Assembly (NCBI RefSeq): GCF_020880815.1 | Contig: NZ_JAJITD010000001.1 | Coordinates: 682,001 to 746,000 of the forward strand | DNA length: 64,000 nucleotides | DNA from: Paraburkholderia sejongensis | GTDB lineage: Bacteria; Pseudomonadota; Gammaproteobacteria; Burkholderiales; Burkholderiaceae | Direction: 5' to 3' | Shown here: piece after piece, positions 63,928-64,000 of the stretch | How positions within the stretch are numbered: position 1 is the stretch's first letter | Layout: every line of letters starts with the position of its first letter | Notes under the pieces: model-generated | Told to the model about the DNA's origin: nothing | The model's input: only the letters and a program-made list of their open reading frames with translations | The model's database searches: none | Position numbers and translations under genes: made by a program

Positions 63928-64000
63928 TCAGCCGGCCGCCCACGTGAGCAGCGTGTCGGCGAAGCCGCCGCGCGCGCGAGCCAGCGCGCGCCCGCTGGTG
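63928..64000 (-). CDS. 3' end of a gene cut by the window edge
   Basis: An open frame enters from the right edge and stops at TGA 63930-63928. The visible last residues are LARARGGFADTLLTWAAG. Too little remains to name the product, and the frame could be spurious. Confidence 0.35.
   Translation of the reverse strand, partial: TSGRALARARGGFADTLLTWAAG

Overview
The window is a high-GC chromosomal segment of a beta-proteobacterium, most likely Burkholderia or Paraburkholderia. This rests on the E. coli-type argG, the KdgR/KduD/KdgT set, the hopanoid-tailoring genes HpnI/J/K/L, the MprF-AcvB pair, the DUF2760-Hsp70-Hsp70 operon and the many LysR regulators. I see no insertion sequence, prophage, CRISPR array, rRNA or tRNA. 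The segment looks like ordinary chromosome with dense, often translationally overlapping operons.

Layout. 0-5.4 kb: a DUF2760 protein and two divergent Hsp70 chaperones in one overlapping operon. 5.4-10.9 kb: a small unknown protein, a GAF-GGDEF diguanylate cyclase, argG, a cytosine-deaminase-like amidohydrolase and a LysR regulator. 11-14.2 kb: 2-aminoethylphosphonate degradation (phnW, phnX) with a divergent LysR regulator. 14.2-18 kb: an SDR, a probable 28-residue membrane peptide and two LysR regulators. 18-20 kb: a lipoprotein trio (CsgG-like, DUF4810, DUF799). 20.5-22.8 kb: a membrane-anchored TAXI protein and a ProQ/FinO RNA chaperone.

24.3-39.5 kb is the most coherent block. A QseB/PmrA-type two-component system (TCS1) is divergent from a three-gene RND efflux operon. 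Next comes a hopanoid operon (small membrane protein, hpnI, hpnK) divergent from a second QseB/PmrA-type system (TCS2), then a second hopanoid operon (hpnJ, an hpnI paralogue, hpnL). The promoters of both regulators, the efflux operon and both hopanoid operons, plus the small gene at 5.4 kb, all carry the same layout: two CTTAAG-like hexamers 11 bp apart, then 10-11 bp, then a -10 element. This resembles the PmrA box and suggests one envelope-defence regulon joining efflux with hopanoid decoration. I consider it the most interesting system in the window.

39.7-46 kb: a cold-shock protein, succinate-semialdehyde dehydrogenase, a GNAT acetyltransferase and a 2-keto-3-deoxygluconate locus (kdgT, kduD, kdgR). 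46.5-47.5 kb: a tiny His-rich lipoprotein, a secreted Pro/His-rich protein and an 82-residue unknown. 47.5-55.2 kb: an aromatic-acid-type MFS carrier, two SDRs, a NIPSNAP protein, a ketosteroid-dehydrogenase-like flavoprotein, an AraC regulator and pobA. This may be a route that aromatises 4-hydroxycyclohexanecarboxylate-type acids to 4-hydroxybenzoate and then protocatechuate. 55.4-61.2 kb: biosynthetic ilvA, then mprF-acvB (lysyl-phosphatidylglycerol synthesis and hydrolysis). 61.5-64 kb: a 47-residue small protein with a near-consensus promoter, a DHA2-type MFS exporter, a DUF421 protein and the tail of a cut gene.

Short tandem repeats with 12-14 bp units recur through the window, both between genes and in frame within them.
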